In this document: positions 1 to 12,900 of the stretch, piece by piece | Layout of the letters: every line of letters begins with the position of its first letter | Position numbering within the stretch: the first letter of the stretch is position 1 | Assembly (NCBI GenBank): GCA_028583405.1 | Contig: CM053264.1 | Location: 9,975,030 to 10,039,029, forward strand | Origin: Pogonophryne albipinna | Taxonomy: Eukaryota > Chordata > Actinopteri > Perciformes > Artedidraconidae | Direction of reading: 5' to 3' | DNA length: 64,000 nt | The notes under the pieces: model-generated | The model's database searches: none | What the model saw: only the letters and a program-made list of their open reading frames with translations | Told to the model about the DNA's origin: nothing | Made by a program: the position numbers and the translations under genes

Positions 1-3000
1 TCAGTGAGGGTTTGAAGAGCATCTTTATATGAAAAAAAGCATAAATAACTAGTGACATCGAGAGGCTTAATCTTTTGACCTCGTCATTGTCAGCTGCGCG
101 AGTGGATCAAAGATCAGCGTCTCGTGTGAGTGAGATAACACCCTTCTGTGCAATTGCATAATTGTTCTTTTTCCTGCTCTCTTTGTAGAATATTGAAAGG
201 TACACTGTTAAACAAAGACTTCTATTTCCGCCCAGCTGTGTGTTTGTGTATTAAAGTGTGTGGAATATTTTCCTAATCCTCCGTGGCCCTTAATGAAAGA
301 TCAGATGAACCACACATGACTGAACACAGCCATTTATGAATCATTATTAAACATTTTCGACTGGGTCACTGCGTTTGGAGATATGCCACATTTGCCCATC
401 TATAAATCTGCAACTCAAAATGCTTTCTAAAACTATTTATGGCGCATATTTATTGTGCATCCATCATTCTCTGTTTGGTTTAGGGTACAGCAAACGGGTC
501 CTATATCAGCCCCCTAACTCTGAGATGGTTGATAAATGTCATTGTGAACAACTACAGCCTAAATAACAGTTGACATTTTATGATCGGAGCACTCTTAGTA
601 ACAAAGTATCCGTATCTTGTCTTCCGCGTGATGTATAGCTTCGGAGGCGATGAAAGAAAGGTGGCCTGTTGCTTCATCACACCACCTTTCTCCAGTTTAT
701 TATAAATTCCACAAGGAAGAATATTCAAATTTCCGCCTGTGTGGCCATTTGCGGCTTCCAAATATACTCATTTCAGATATATTGCCAAGAAGGATAGTCA
801 TCTACGGGATCATTAAGGCAGGAATAACTATCATAGCACGGCTGATTTCTCACTGGAACCATGGCTTAAGAGATTTCCTCCCTCATAAAAGTGTGTACAT
901 CTGCGTCGGCTCAAATAGGAGCAGAATTGATTATGCTAAGCTAATTGCTTGTATAGAACAATGACTTGTGGGTGAAAGATATACTGAATCAAAGTCTCTG
1001 TGCAGTAATAACTAGATGCTTTGTGTTTATAATACAATGAAGTGTTCGAAACTAAAGCAACAGCTTCGGCATACCTATGGTGGGTGGTTTACAGAGTCTT
1101 ATCAATATGTTCTTCGCAACTGTGCAAGCGAGTGCCTCCGATGCAGTGCCCTCGCTAACCCTGGAAGCAATCCATGCAGAAACCCTCGGCGCAGTACACA
1201 ACACTACTGTAATGATACAAAAGAGAGGCAGCGGATAAAGTAGGATCTTCTTCTTGTGTAACAATTAGATTCATGATCTGTTCTGAGTTGTATACCAGCA
1301 GCGTGGGGAGAGGGGTTTTAATGTATGCCCCCGTGGGAAAGTGATGTTAGTTGAAGAAGCAAGAGGGCTTGTGATGTAACTGTCCGAGTCTCTCACTCTC
1401 CTTGTCCTATCTGTCTCTCAGGGGGAGGGTTGAGACAGAGTTTAGCCCAGAGACACATTTGAAATGCCATGGGTCACTTTTTAAAAGATCAACGCGGATT
1501 TTAACTGACAGATTCTACTCAGTGCAAAATTAATGACCCAAGGTGGCGGCGCGTCACCCATGGACATGTGATTTCCCACTCTTTTAATTGTCTGTGTAAA
1601 GAGAAACTGAACTAAAGGCAAAGATAGCCTAGCAATACAGACAATTTAAAAAAAATATTTCAAAGACCAATGCCTTCTAACCATGACTAATGTAGTTAGC
1701 AGCATTCTCCATACTACTGCTTTAAAGCATCTTCTGATGTTTGATATGAGTAGTTCATATGTACCCGCTACCTAATACACAAGGAGATGCTTGATGTAAT
1801 GTGCATGGCAGACACTTACAGTTGAATTCATATCGAATCATTTAATTTCACCAGTTATCCAACCTATTTTATTTAAAAAGGCCAACAGTGTAAAGTGTAG
1901 GAGTGGTAATGCAGATTTTAAATATAGCTGCAGGGCATCATCATCACTCGGAATTTCAAGGTTTTATGAAATTATTTAACTGTGTCTTAGATTTTACTAC
2001 TGATATTCAGTCAAATAGACTTAGGAACATATACTGGAGGATACAAAAAGATTCGCTTGATAGATAGATGATAAGGAACACAGCTACTTGAGCTTGAGCT
2101 CCAACTTATATATGCTGTAAGCACTGCAAACTTGAACCAAAGAAATCTCCAAAAGCTTCAGCAAGATGATTTTCCTCCAAATAATATGGGTAATTGTATC
2201 TTTGACGGACACATTTCCACAGGTATTTGTTATATTGGGCTCATTGCACCTGTTTGATTTAAATAACATCTAGGAAAAGTAATCTGATCCTGTTCAAGGA
2301 CAGATCGTCAACATCACATTCAGACTGTAGGAATGTTTTAACATAACCATGTTTTTCCCATCTGGCTAAGGGGTGATCCAGTCGGATAGGCATTATGGTA
2401 ATCCTCCATGCTCTTTGTTTGACCTTTTCATCTTGATGGACTCGCAGGAAGAGAGGGGAACAGAGAAAGTGTTGCTGTATTGATGTTTTCTCCAAGTGGT
2501 TAAGTGTCGCTGTAAGCTAGGCTGTCACTTCACAAACAGAATATGAGATTTGGCGAAGACGAGCCGCCGTGCCATCATGGGCGGCTGAAAGAGAATACAT
2601 ACATAGTAAAGCAGGGTAATGCGGTTGTGTGCGGGCTGCGAGTGTTATTGCATTAACGTAAGCTATGTCTGGACCCCCAATGCACTGCGAGGGAGTCAAA
2701 GGAAAATGTCAACCAAATGCTTCCCGTTTAGCGGCATCTGGTCCCCTTCCAGCAGATTCTGAATTTCTGACCATTTATTATGACAGGTAAATGTTCAGTA
2801 ATCTTTCTCCTGCCTCTGGCCTAGCTTTTGATGGTTCCACGCAGCTTTCCATGAAAGAAAACAACATCTCTAACACTGAATATTCCTTTTTTTTGGTTTG
2901 GTTATTGCACAAGACCTTCACTTTGAAAATACATTACGGCACCCGAAGCTGTGGCAGCTGCCCAGGACACGTTCAAAGGGAAACACACATCCACCCTCTC

Positions 3001-4680
3001 GTGCACTATGCCCTCCTATTATAAGCATGATAATCTGCTCTTAGAGATACACACTTCAGTCGAGGTTGTGATTATGTGTCAGCGGGTGTGGGGATGGGAA
3101 GGAGGGGTTGTTATCTTCATGGTTGAACAAGAACGAGATGGAGGAAAAGGGAACATCTTTCAAAAACTCTAGCCAGGACTCGGGAAGATAAGAATAGAAC
3201 GCTCCATTGGGCCTGCATTGTGTAGGAGAAAATTGCAGTAGAATCATCACAAAAGACCCAATACCCCCCGCAATTTACTTTCCGGATAAGGGATCATTGT
3301 AAATCATCCGTTAAAAGAGTGACCACAGCTGTGTAGGTTGATCAATGCTCACATGTGATGTTTCCGGTCCTGAACATGCCTTTGGAAAATGTTAAATACG
3401 TGTTTGCTTTAAGATAAAGCCCATGCGTCACTACAGATGCATTTTGATGTACTGAATAGATCTTAAATGGACTGTGAAGCCGGATTTAAGGACTTAACAT
3501 TCACAAGGCTTTGCATTAAACAGCAGTCATAGATAAGGAGTGTCCTTTAATGACATTACATTATGAATGATATCAGAAGTAGAAGTAAGAACACCCACAG
3601 GAGAACTCAGGTCAGGGAAAAGCTTTTCACCCCACAAAAGATGTCTCGCATCAACCAATGTTATTGTACTTGAAATCATCTCAAAGGGCCCCAATAAAAC
3701 TGAAAGCGAATTGAACCCTAACACAAGATATATAGGTGTCATTTCAAAAAGTGTTTTTTTTGTGGCTGAATTTATTTGATACAACAAGCTGTAAACCCAG
3801 CGGAGAGAAATGCCTCGGTGCAGCTCCCAGCAGGCTGTCACTCGCTCTCTGCAAAGCATTACAAAGACAGCAGAGCCGCGGTCCCTTTACAATAATTTCA
3901 GTCCAAACTGTTGGCGCTCAGGCTCGGCTGAAAGAGGTAACACACTGGGGCTGACAGGAAATGTGGGAGGAATAACTGCTTCGCTGTTGCCAAGGCACCT
4001 TTCCCGGGCCTTGAGAGCTGCAGGGGGAAAGATAGCACCTTGCTATATCTTTCCGACATTACAGTTGAAGACTGGGGATTACAGTGCATCTTCCTACAGT
4101 GGCTGTTGTTGAAGTTTTATTGAAAGAAAAAGAAAAGAAAATGGAGCTCGAAAAAGTCTATGTGAGATTTGTCAAGGTGATAACAGAGTAGCTAGGGGAA
4201 TACATGTGTGAGATATGTCAGTCAGTAGTAGGTGTGATGAGGTGATATGCATTTGTTGGATACAGGCTTATATAAAAAAAACACCTTTAAAACCCTGAAT
4301 TGTAGTCCATCGTTAAATAATGTGTCATGTAAACAGAGAATTACATAGCAAAACTGTGTGAATGTGCGGGAGAGAAAGTCCCGCTGGAAGGAACACAGGG
4401 ATTGTAACCTTTGTAGACCGCTTACATGCAGAAAAAAACAATATAACACACTACAGGATAGGGACAACATTTGCCTGTTGCTTCATTCATGTCAAACAAC
4501 TGCTGTGTTCTATGAAGCGAGTTGCTGGGATCAGATCCGATCTCAATCACGACTGTATATTTGTAACAAATAGCAGGGGTGCTCACTTAAAGTGATCGTT
4601 CTGTGATGTACAGTTTCTATTTCAAGAATCTCAATTTGAAATGAATCTCAAAATGCATTTTCACAGTGTGAGTTAGAGCT
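1..4680. other. Unique non-coding sequence, no gene seen
   Basis: Both strands are full of short stops. No reading frame over about 110 codons is present, and none shows a recognisable domain. I see no tRNA, no mobile-element terminus and no long tandem repeat. The sequence is mixed in composition, without long AT or GC tracts. It is consistent with intergenic or intronic vertebrate DNA. Confidence 0.7.
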
Positions 4681-4713
4681 TAGCAAGTCAGCTGGGGATC
4701 GCTCCCTACTGGC

Positions 4714-4783
4714 GGGAGCATTCGAACGCTCTGATGCTCCCACTTCCTGTGGTCTGAACGCTCTGAATAAATAAACAGGAAGT
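4714..4783. repeat. Two adjacent imperfect hairpins with an internal direct repeat
   Basis: GGGAGCAT at 4714-4721 is mirrored by ATGCTCCC at 4734-4741. Immediately after, ACTTCCTGT at 4742-4750 is mirrored by ACAGGAAGT at 4775-4783. The 11-mer GAACGCTCTGA occurs in both loops (4724-4734 and 4756-4766). The stems are 8 and 9 bp. This could be a remnant of a small repeat element or a cruciform-prone site. No function can be assigned. Confidence 0.5.
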
Positions 4784-4789
4784 CTGTGA

Positions 4790-5760
4790 GTCCGTAAACC
4801 CCCAAAAGGAATACAATACTCCATGTAGTTTACTCTGTGGTTTCAGATTATTATGTGAACCTCAGTATGAAAGCTTCATCTGATGTGCGGTTGGACACAT
4901 CAAATATAATTTTATAAATACAACTTACTAAGGGTTTTAATTGGCTCTCTTAGGGTTCTCTTCCCAAATTGTGATGTCCTAATTTCTATCAATAAAGTAA
5001 TTTTTCTAAACGTAATAACAAATCTAGATTACTTGACGACAACCTCATCTGGCTAGGTTTGGAGTGCTCTGTTTTTATTTTATTTTAATAGTCATTAGGA
5101 TGTGAAGTGCACCTTGACATAACTTGTTTTATTGTTGGAGTTTAATATGGTCAACAATTGTCCAAAGCCTTACCTACTGTACAAGTGTTAAGATTGTGTT
5201 GCTATAGCTGCCTCACATACACATTTTCCATGACTTTACCATTTAGATGTTTCAGTGAACATCGCCTGTCAACATAAACCAAGAGCTCTCTGATTTAGCA
5301 TGGTGCTCCTGACTTGCAGCACGAACAGTTTCAAGAGAGGTCTTATTTATTGGACATGCAGAGCGTGCCAGGTAGGAGGTAGAGGAAATACGTTTTTGGG
5401 GACACATTCATCACGATCTATCACCTTCTTTGCAGTCACTCATGAGTTTCTGCTATTCAGGTTGAAAGGTAAAAGTACAAATATGAAAAACTGTTTATTT
5501 GAATCGACAGTAACCTATTTTTAGACTTGCCGAGTGTATGTCAGGTAGCAGTTACGTGGCTGGTATTCCACAAAAAGCTTCTCCAATGTATGTCAGGCCT
5601 TAAGGCTGTGCGTTTGTTAGCATATAAGAGGAGAGGCTCCAGGCCAGGAAAAAGTGAAGACACTTCTTTTTAACTTCATCTTTAAACTTTCATTACTTCT
5701 CTTTTTGGGGTTAGTAGTCATGGATTGATCGTGTTCATTCTTACACATCAAAATAAAGTC
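4790..5760. other. AT-rich unique sequence, no gene seen
   Basis: No supported coding frame, RNA gene or mobile-element boundary is visible. A 74-codon open frame at 5300-5524 has no recognisable content. Confidence 0.6.
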
Positions 5761-5764
5761 TACA

Positions 5765-5880
5765 AGGCTAACGCCCCACTAGCTTAACAAATATTTCTAG
5801 CGAGTCGCCTGGGTTTGAAGCGACCCTATGTCGTCATCTTTCTCTCTTTTCCATTTCCTGTCTATCTTCAGATAAGAGAG
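5765..5880 (+). mobile_element. Possible degenerate tRNA-derived SINE
   Basis: A B-box-like segment, GGGTTTGAAGCGACC (about 5812-5826), is followed by the pyrimidine-rich pattern with TTTCTCTC and TTTCCTGTCTATCTTCAG that I associate with a common fish tRNA-derived SINE body. The A box is poorly preserved, and I could not define a target-site duplication or a clean 3' tail. This is a recollection of the family rather than a search result, so it may be a chance resemblance. Confidence 0.35.
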
Positions 5881-5889
5881 AGGCACTAC

Positions 5890-8800
5890 GCTTGAGGTGA
5901 CAGGGTTGCAAAAGTGCAAGGTAAACTTGACTGAAGCCTGGGCTTAAGCTCAGCATTGATTCCCATTACATCGACTGTCAATGCAAACAAGTAGGCAAGA
6001 GGCTTTTCAGCTCTCATTCAGTCTGTGTCAACATCCCTCTTGCAAGGCTATCTGCACGCCACTCTCCATGTGGCAGACTTTTTGTCCAGACATAGTATCG
6101 CATATGCTAAACTCTTCAGCTTTAATAATGAATAAAACCTGATTCATAAAGCCCAGCTGATTTTACGTGCTCAAGGCTATGTGAAAAGGAAAAATATAGG
6201 CTTGCGTGTCATACTGATTGGTGGATTAAACATGGAGTTGAACACATTTAAGTGAAGGGCTCTAATCATGCGCTATTGAGTTGCCGTTGTGCAGCTGATT
6301 ACAAATTACATCCTGGGCTACCGTGTTGCCTTTAGGCTCCACTGCGATTGAATTAGACTGTCAGCGTTCAGACATCTCCAACCAGAGTGTGTTCTGTCCC
6401 TGACAGGTGTTACTTCTCCGAGACAGGTGAGTATGCTGGCGACATCTCTTGTGCTTTTAATGACGCTTGCATTGAAGTTAATGGGAATTATGTCATGTCT
6501 GAAGTGAATTGATGGAAATAAATACCCAGCCATCAGTGCTTTTATGTCACACGTAGGACAGGTCTGTCTTTATGGCGAAAGAAGATAGCCATGACGAATG
6601 CAGGCCGCAAACTGGTTTTCTATTTATCTGCCTCTCCAAGTCTCTTGAAACCTGGATGTATTACACTTTTTTGACATGTTGACTGATAGCAAGATATAGC
6701 AATCCACTCATGTGCAAGGCTCTCGTAAACAAGTGGACTGAGCGCTAACGTTCTGCGGGGACCGAAGATTGAACTGCCAGGGGTTTGCAATCGCATCCTC
6801 GCAATGACAGAAGGCTGAGAAATTAGGGCTGGAAAATAAGAAATGTTGAGAAAGGTAACAAATGCAGGTGTGTCTGTACAGGACAAGCTCACTGAATGGC
6901 TTTACGGGTGTGAATGATTTGCTTTGCCTTACCAGTCGATGGATCCTAACCCAGCTGATTACCTATAGAGGCTTTCTGAGAATTGTTATGGTTGAATGAT
7001 ATAGGTAAGATAGCAAACATGAATTTCCAGTGGAAGCTATTCCTCTCTTTTAGTTTCTGAAGGCTGTTTCAATCCTTCAGAATGTGCTCCACATAAATAA
7101 AGGTTTGACAAATACAAACAGTCAACTCTTAGGGTAGTATGACTCATTCAGATGGCTACATTTGCCTAGTGTTCACTAAGGTAACTGCCAGAAAAATACA
7201 CAATAAAGATTCCAACAATCCACAGACATTTTTCATTTTCTGTTAAATATTTCCAATTAGGTGGATTAAGGAATGTTGGTAGGACATTTGAGGGTTATGG
7301 CCACTGTACTCTGTACAAACGTTATATATAAAATGCTATTATTCCCTCTACGGTTTAGTTTGGACAACCTTGTACAAACTCATCTCGCCATTGTTTTAAG
7401 ACCTTGTGAAATAACTGTATGAAGTTTAGCTAAGAACAAGTCGATTGTCATAAAAGCTTTCATGATTGCTAAGATGGAATCAATGCGTTAAGAAGGAGCC
7501 TTGCACAAGCCTGTATTGAAATTAAACAGTTGATAAACTCTGCGAGGTTAAAATCAATAGCTTGGCCTTTCCTTTTAAACACACCACGTATTGCAATCAC
7601 AACAGAGGGCTCTTATCACTCATCACAAATGTTCAGGAGAGAAAATGTATGTGTTTCTAGATTCATGTCATTTTGCCTTGACCTGCTATTTTTCCTTCCC
7701 TTGGGGGATTATTAGACAAAAACACATTTAGAGTGCTGCAGTGTGTGTTTTCACAATTGCTTCCGTCGCCGTGTAATCTGCCTTCACGCCAGTTGTCAGG
7801 GGGAATGACAGCATCCCATATTGTGTCGCGCTGAAAGTCGAATTGTGAATGTTCTAATCACTGGTTCTGCTAAATAATACATTAATTGCATCAACAGTGG
7901 CTGCATCAGAACTAAGCTTCTTAGGCTGTTTGCATTGTGTCAGTTTTCGCTGGCCCATTATATGAAGAGTGGAGATCAATGCAGCAGCCCTAATGGTTAG
8001 GCTGGTGAAGTGGAGCCAGTGGTGTGTGTATGACATACTGTAGAAAGGGGGTTTTGGGAAAGCTACACACACCACAGCAGGACCCTAGTGGGGCGGTGTG
8101 AGTCTGCTGGGGCATTTATGGCTAACGGATATTTTCCAGTCATGTCACATTAAATGTGTCTCATAAAAATGTTTGTAAAAGATGTATGAAAGTGCTTAAC
8201 GGAACAAAATAGCATTTTAATCATAGAAGAGAAAGGAAAATGCAGTAATTACGGTTCACTAGAATAAAAAATACAACATTATCCTTGAATAAAATCATTC
8301 TTACTGGGCTTTACTTCTGAAAATAAGCTTTGAAGATGTTCCAATAATTCTCTCTCTCTTCTCTCTGTGTGCTCACCTCTTTACATTTAGCGATTCAACC
8401 TTTACAACCAAGGCGGCGAGTGCGGCGTTTTACTTTTGACAACTTTGTTTCCCTCGCTAATGAGAAGGTATCGACTATTCTGAGCCAGCATTCGATGAGC
8501 CTATAGAAGCCGGAGTTTCAAGTGCAGCCACATTATTCTGTTTTCCTTGTGAGACGCCTACATACATCAGGATGATCCATCTCCAGAGTCATTAACAAAA
8601 TCACTTTAGCGCGCTTCTGACAAGCCTCAGTGATTGCCGCTAATGAACTTAGCACATCAAAGATAAATCAAAGCTGAGGAAAAATACTTAGTTTGTGCAC
8701 AGCTCAGAAAATAGGCAAATAATCTGGGTTGTCTATTCTTTAGTTGGTTTGAGAAGATCATTGACGTGCCACACAGGACATTGTCCTTTGAAAAATCACA

Positions 8801-9740
8801 CATCGATCACGTAAACAAATAGAATTGCTTTCAAAAAGGATTGCTTTGTTTGTCGTAATTTGCGCGCTAAATGCGGTGACATAATGCTAATAACCTAACA
8901 TGGCAACAGCTTTCATACAGATTGGGATTCTTTGTTTTCCTTGGATGAAATCTCTATTTGTGAGAGGGCTCCAGAATGTTCTGCCTAATGTACATCCGTC
9001 AATAAACTGACAGCTGAGAGAAATGTTCCTGAACAGAAGAATGGCTGTGAGCGCCACGTGTTAGTTTGATAAACTCTCACCGAGAACGCCCCCAGCTGAG
9101 ATGTGTAAGCTTTTTGCATAAGTTATGTGCAACGCGCATCGTCTTCCAGTGTGATTTATTTCATCCAGGAATCCCGCCAGCATTAGTATTCCTCGTCGTC
9201 AGCGTCTCTCAGTTGTTCCAGCATCCCGCTGCGCCTGCTCGCAGCCACAGGTCTGCTTACAGTACAACTGTGGTTTGCATTAGTACAATCTGTGTTTGCT
9301 GGGTGAGAAGATGGGGGGGGGGGGTCACCCAAGATGTCTGCTCAAAACCTCTACGGATGTTTGATTCATAACCTCATGTACATTTCATGTTGTGCTTCCT
9401 CTTCATCAATATTTCAGATTCCCCTCCATTGCTGCTAGAATAAAGCAGGTATTAGTTCAAATATCTGTCCATGTTGCAGGATTTGTCTGGCGTTTAGAGT
9501 ACTTCTGTATAAAAACTCTGCTTTCTTAATGGCACATAGATCTCCACGTAAAAATAGACGTGTTTCTGTGGATCCAGTGATTGCAGATACTGTGGATGTG
9601 TGCAGGGAGCCAAGGTGCAGAGCTCATTAAATAAAGTCCAAGTAGTGAAGCAGAATGAAAATCATTACCCAAAGATCTCTGTGAAAAAGCAGAGAAAAAC
9701 CCTCTCGACATCAGGATTTTTGTGCCATGTTAGCCCCATA
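5890..9740. other. Unique non-coding sequence, no gene seen
   Basis: No reading frame with recognisable content, no RNA gene and no transposon termini. The one simple-sequence feature is a run of 12 G at 9313-9324, bracketed by GGGTGA (9301-9306) and TCACCC (9325-9330), which could fold into a short hairpin. A TCTCTCTC-rich patch lies at about 8350-8370. Confidence 0.65.
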
Positions 9741-9742
9741 AT

Positions 9743-9797
9743 CCTTCAAAAAACATTCAAAAAACATTCAAAAAACCTTCAAAAAACCTTCAAAAAA
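9743..9797 (+). repeat. 11-bp tandem repeat, five copies
   Basis: Five consecutive 11-mers alternate between CCTTCAAAAAA and CATTCAAAAAA. The array ends exactly where the C-terminal codons of an L2-type LINE resume. It therefore looks like a short tandem expansion inside the old coding region of that LINE. Confidence 0.85.
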
Positions 9798-9957
9798 CTC
9801 ACCTCTTCAATCTGGCTTTTAATGTGTGATTGTGTTTGTATTATTTGACTTTAACTATATATGTATTTGTTGTTCCTTTCTTTTCTTTTCACTATATCTG
9901 TAAAGCGTTTTTGAGCACCTGTAAAAGCGCTAACAAAATACATCTATTATTATTATA
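9743..9957 (+). mobile_element. 3' end of an L2-type LINE (5'-truncated)
   Basis: From 9788 the plus strand reads LQKTHLFNLAFNV followed by a stop. This matches the conserved L2/CR1-group C-terminus (KTHLFNLAF type). The 3' untranslated region carries the typical fish tail, with GTAAAGCG, TTGAGCACCTGTAAAAGCGC, and a terminal (ATT)n microsatellite at about 9942-9957. Only the last 200 bp or so of the element remains. Upstream sequence is not recognisable as LINE, so it was truncated at insertion or has decayed. The family call rests on the C-terminal peptide and tail pattern. Confidence 0.7.
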
Positions 9958-9959
9958 AT

Positions 9960-12900
9960 CGGCAGCGAGCATCATGAGATATTGCAATCAAAAATATCAT
10001 CTTTGAATCAAGGCCCTGGCTCATGGAAACATACCAGGTCCATATTGGAAGGGTTACATCTCAAGCTGCTTGGGGCCTTACTGTGCATCCAGATGCTGAT
10101 CTTCCACATCCGGATGTTTGACATGAATCCAGGTAACTCTGCAACATTGACGAAGCAGTTCCCTTTAGCGTTTAACATATTCAAACTAGGGGACATTTGT
10201 ACTTTAGCTGTTAGATTTGGAGGGATAGTGATGGTAATGATTCACCTCAATCTACATTTATTTTACTCTCACAGGCCGCTATTCTTATGACTCGCAAAGA
10301 CACTGTCCACATTCACTCTGTACTACCAAATATACAGTAAGGCAGATTAGACATCATTTTAGGTTAGTGAGGAGTTTGCTAACTGCAAATCAGATGCTGT
10401 TAGATGCCGTGATTACAAAGGGCCAGAAGACAGGCTTTTTAGTGAGTCAACCTCACAGAGTCCTCCTTTTGAGCTCAATTATAACCCTTATTATTGAGTG
10501 TGAATAAACGAACAGCCGGCCTTAATGCAATTAGAGAAGACAAGAGCCGAGTGAGCAGCGAAGGAGACGCAAAGGGCAGGTTCACGGAGTTACACAAGGC
10601 TTCACAAACTAATTGGAGCCCAACTTCTCTCGTATTTTAACATCCCTTCTAGACTGCTTTTTGGTTAACATGGTGCTTATCAGACAATCTATCATTTACC
10701 CTTAGAGTTGTGTCAGGTATGATTCTGTGGAGCTCGGTTTAAGAGGGAATTCTGACCAGGTAGTTATTATCATCATATGACGATTAAAGGCTACGATTAA
10801 TTGGTATTGCTCACACTTTTTTGGCATTTTGGCATCCAACCAGTGAAGAACTCACAATGTGCACTTGCATAAACAAATTATGTATGAATTAAGACTGTTA
10901 CAAATCCTTTGTGTGAGAGATATGATTCAATTTGGTTCAACTGCTCTGACTTACGTTGGACTTTTATCTCACTTGAAGACCCTCTGGAGACTTTTAACCT
11001 CCAAAGTTTTACTCTCCATCAAACACAACTTTATTGTACTTTATTGAATCTTTTATAGTTCTGGAGCAATTTATGTCAAAAAGTTACATTTTTTACAACC
11101 GTTTTGAGACTTCATCACTGTGTGCCACCAGCGTGGGGCAGTATTTTTTCTTCAGTTGTAAAATAAATCCTAAATTGATTTCAGGCACATACTGCACATG
11201 CTGCCCCATCGCCTGTTCCTCTTCACTAACACACTGTAGAAACCGCTGATCTCATCCTTCAATTGTCCCTTGCGTCGACTGGCAGATTGCCCTTTAATCT
11301 TAACACTGTTTAACCAAACATTACGTTCTCCATCTCAACTTATCCTGCTGACACAGACACTTTAGCTTATGGGTAATTACACTGACTTCTCCTTAAAAGC
11401 TAATTATGACTTTTATTGTAGTTTCAGTGCAGTCTTATATTTAAAAGGGGCAGAGTTTGGACCTAAGGGCTAACATCCCTGGCAATCAAACTACATGAAA
11501 CTTTCTGCCTTGTTTTGTGCCATTATTGATTGTCATTGATTACCATCTGTACATGGGAATACATTTGTGTATCAAAATATGCATCGTATGTTCATTTCAT
11601 TCCCAGTCAGTATGTCCTTGAGTTGTATTGTCGTAGGAGGATATGTTGCATGAAATATAATTGTATACAATGGAGTAGTTAGCATTCAGAATGGGATCAT
11701 TAGGGTGTCTAATGTTAAGAGTAGATTGTGTGTGAAATAGGTTTAAAAAAACAAGGCCTCACAAAATGTGGAACAAAGAGTGTCACGGTTGAACGAAAGA
11801 CTTAACAAGGGGTACAGCAACGAATATGGGAGGTAGAACATCGTCCTTCACCAAGGTCAACCAATGAGAAACAAGGGTGCTTTAGGCTGACAAAACGTCT
11901 GTCCAACAGTATGATCCTGGGGTCTGCTCGGACTTTCTTTTCTGTTTTTGATGAAATCAAGTTATTTTGCATCGTACTCTGTCTGCCTCCAGAGGTCTGG
12001 ACTCTTCAACTGGCCCAGAACTAGGTTTCTTCAACATTATCATGTCAGTTTTCATGACATTTGAGTTACGTTTCAACACCATTCAAAGATCAAATAATTT
12101 AAATCCGATCTCAGATTCCCAGTTGACCTAATTGAAGCAATTACAAATTAAAGACCATTGGATTGTAGACAGATACATAGGCATTGTTGGTCTACCTAAA
12201 CAACGGTTTACTTGGAACACGCATCAGGTATTTATAGGTTGAGACAACTGACTCTTCTTCCCTTTAACAAATCCTGAGCCCCTGAGTTTGCCCGAAGCGG
12301 AGAGAGCTCTCCCCCCTTGCATTTCAAACAGAATGTGTCCAGTGCACAAAGGCACCGTCCAAAAAATTCACAGCCTAATGAGACACAAAGGATTTTAACA
12401 CAGCTAGTGAGAATCGGCAGACTTGTAAAGCAGATGCTTTGAAGATCTTCACTTCTTTTCCCGCCTCCACTCAAAGCCTCGCTGTCCCCTCCGCCACCTT
12501 CCCCACAGCAAGGCCGCACATTCCGCAATATGTTGATTAGAACAGCGGGGACTCATATTACTGACATTGAATCTAAGTGTGATTGATGCTGCCGTTGATA
12601 CAACTCTGCGAGATCACGATTAGAAACAAACTTCCCGTGCGTTTGGGTGTAAACACTGGCCTGTTATGGTTGGCTCAGTGGCAGTGTCTCTGCTCGATTT
12701 GCTGAGGGATTCCTGAATAATTGAACATCGAAATTCATTAGAGGGCTCTTTTTTTGTACGGGAAACATTTAATGCTCCTGAAGATATCTTCACCGTAGAA
12801 CTTACCTTGAAACTACTTTCAAGTCAAATGGATCTGGGGATTTAAATGGCTCACTTCTTCACCCGGAGGAAAAAAGAATCAAATATCTTGTTTCTGTAAT

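Noticed and set aside
6421..6435. Consensus-like splice donor CAGGTGAGTATG
   Set aside because: No open coding frame with content leads into it. Such matches are expected by chance.
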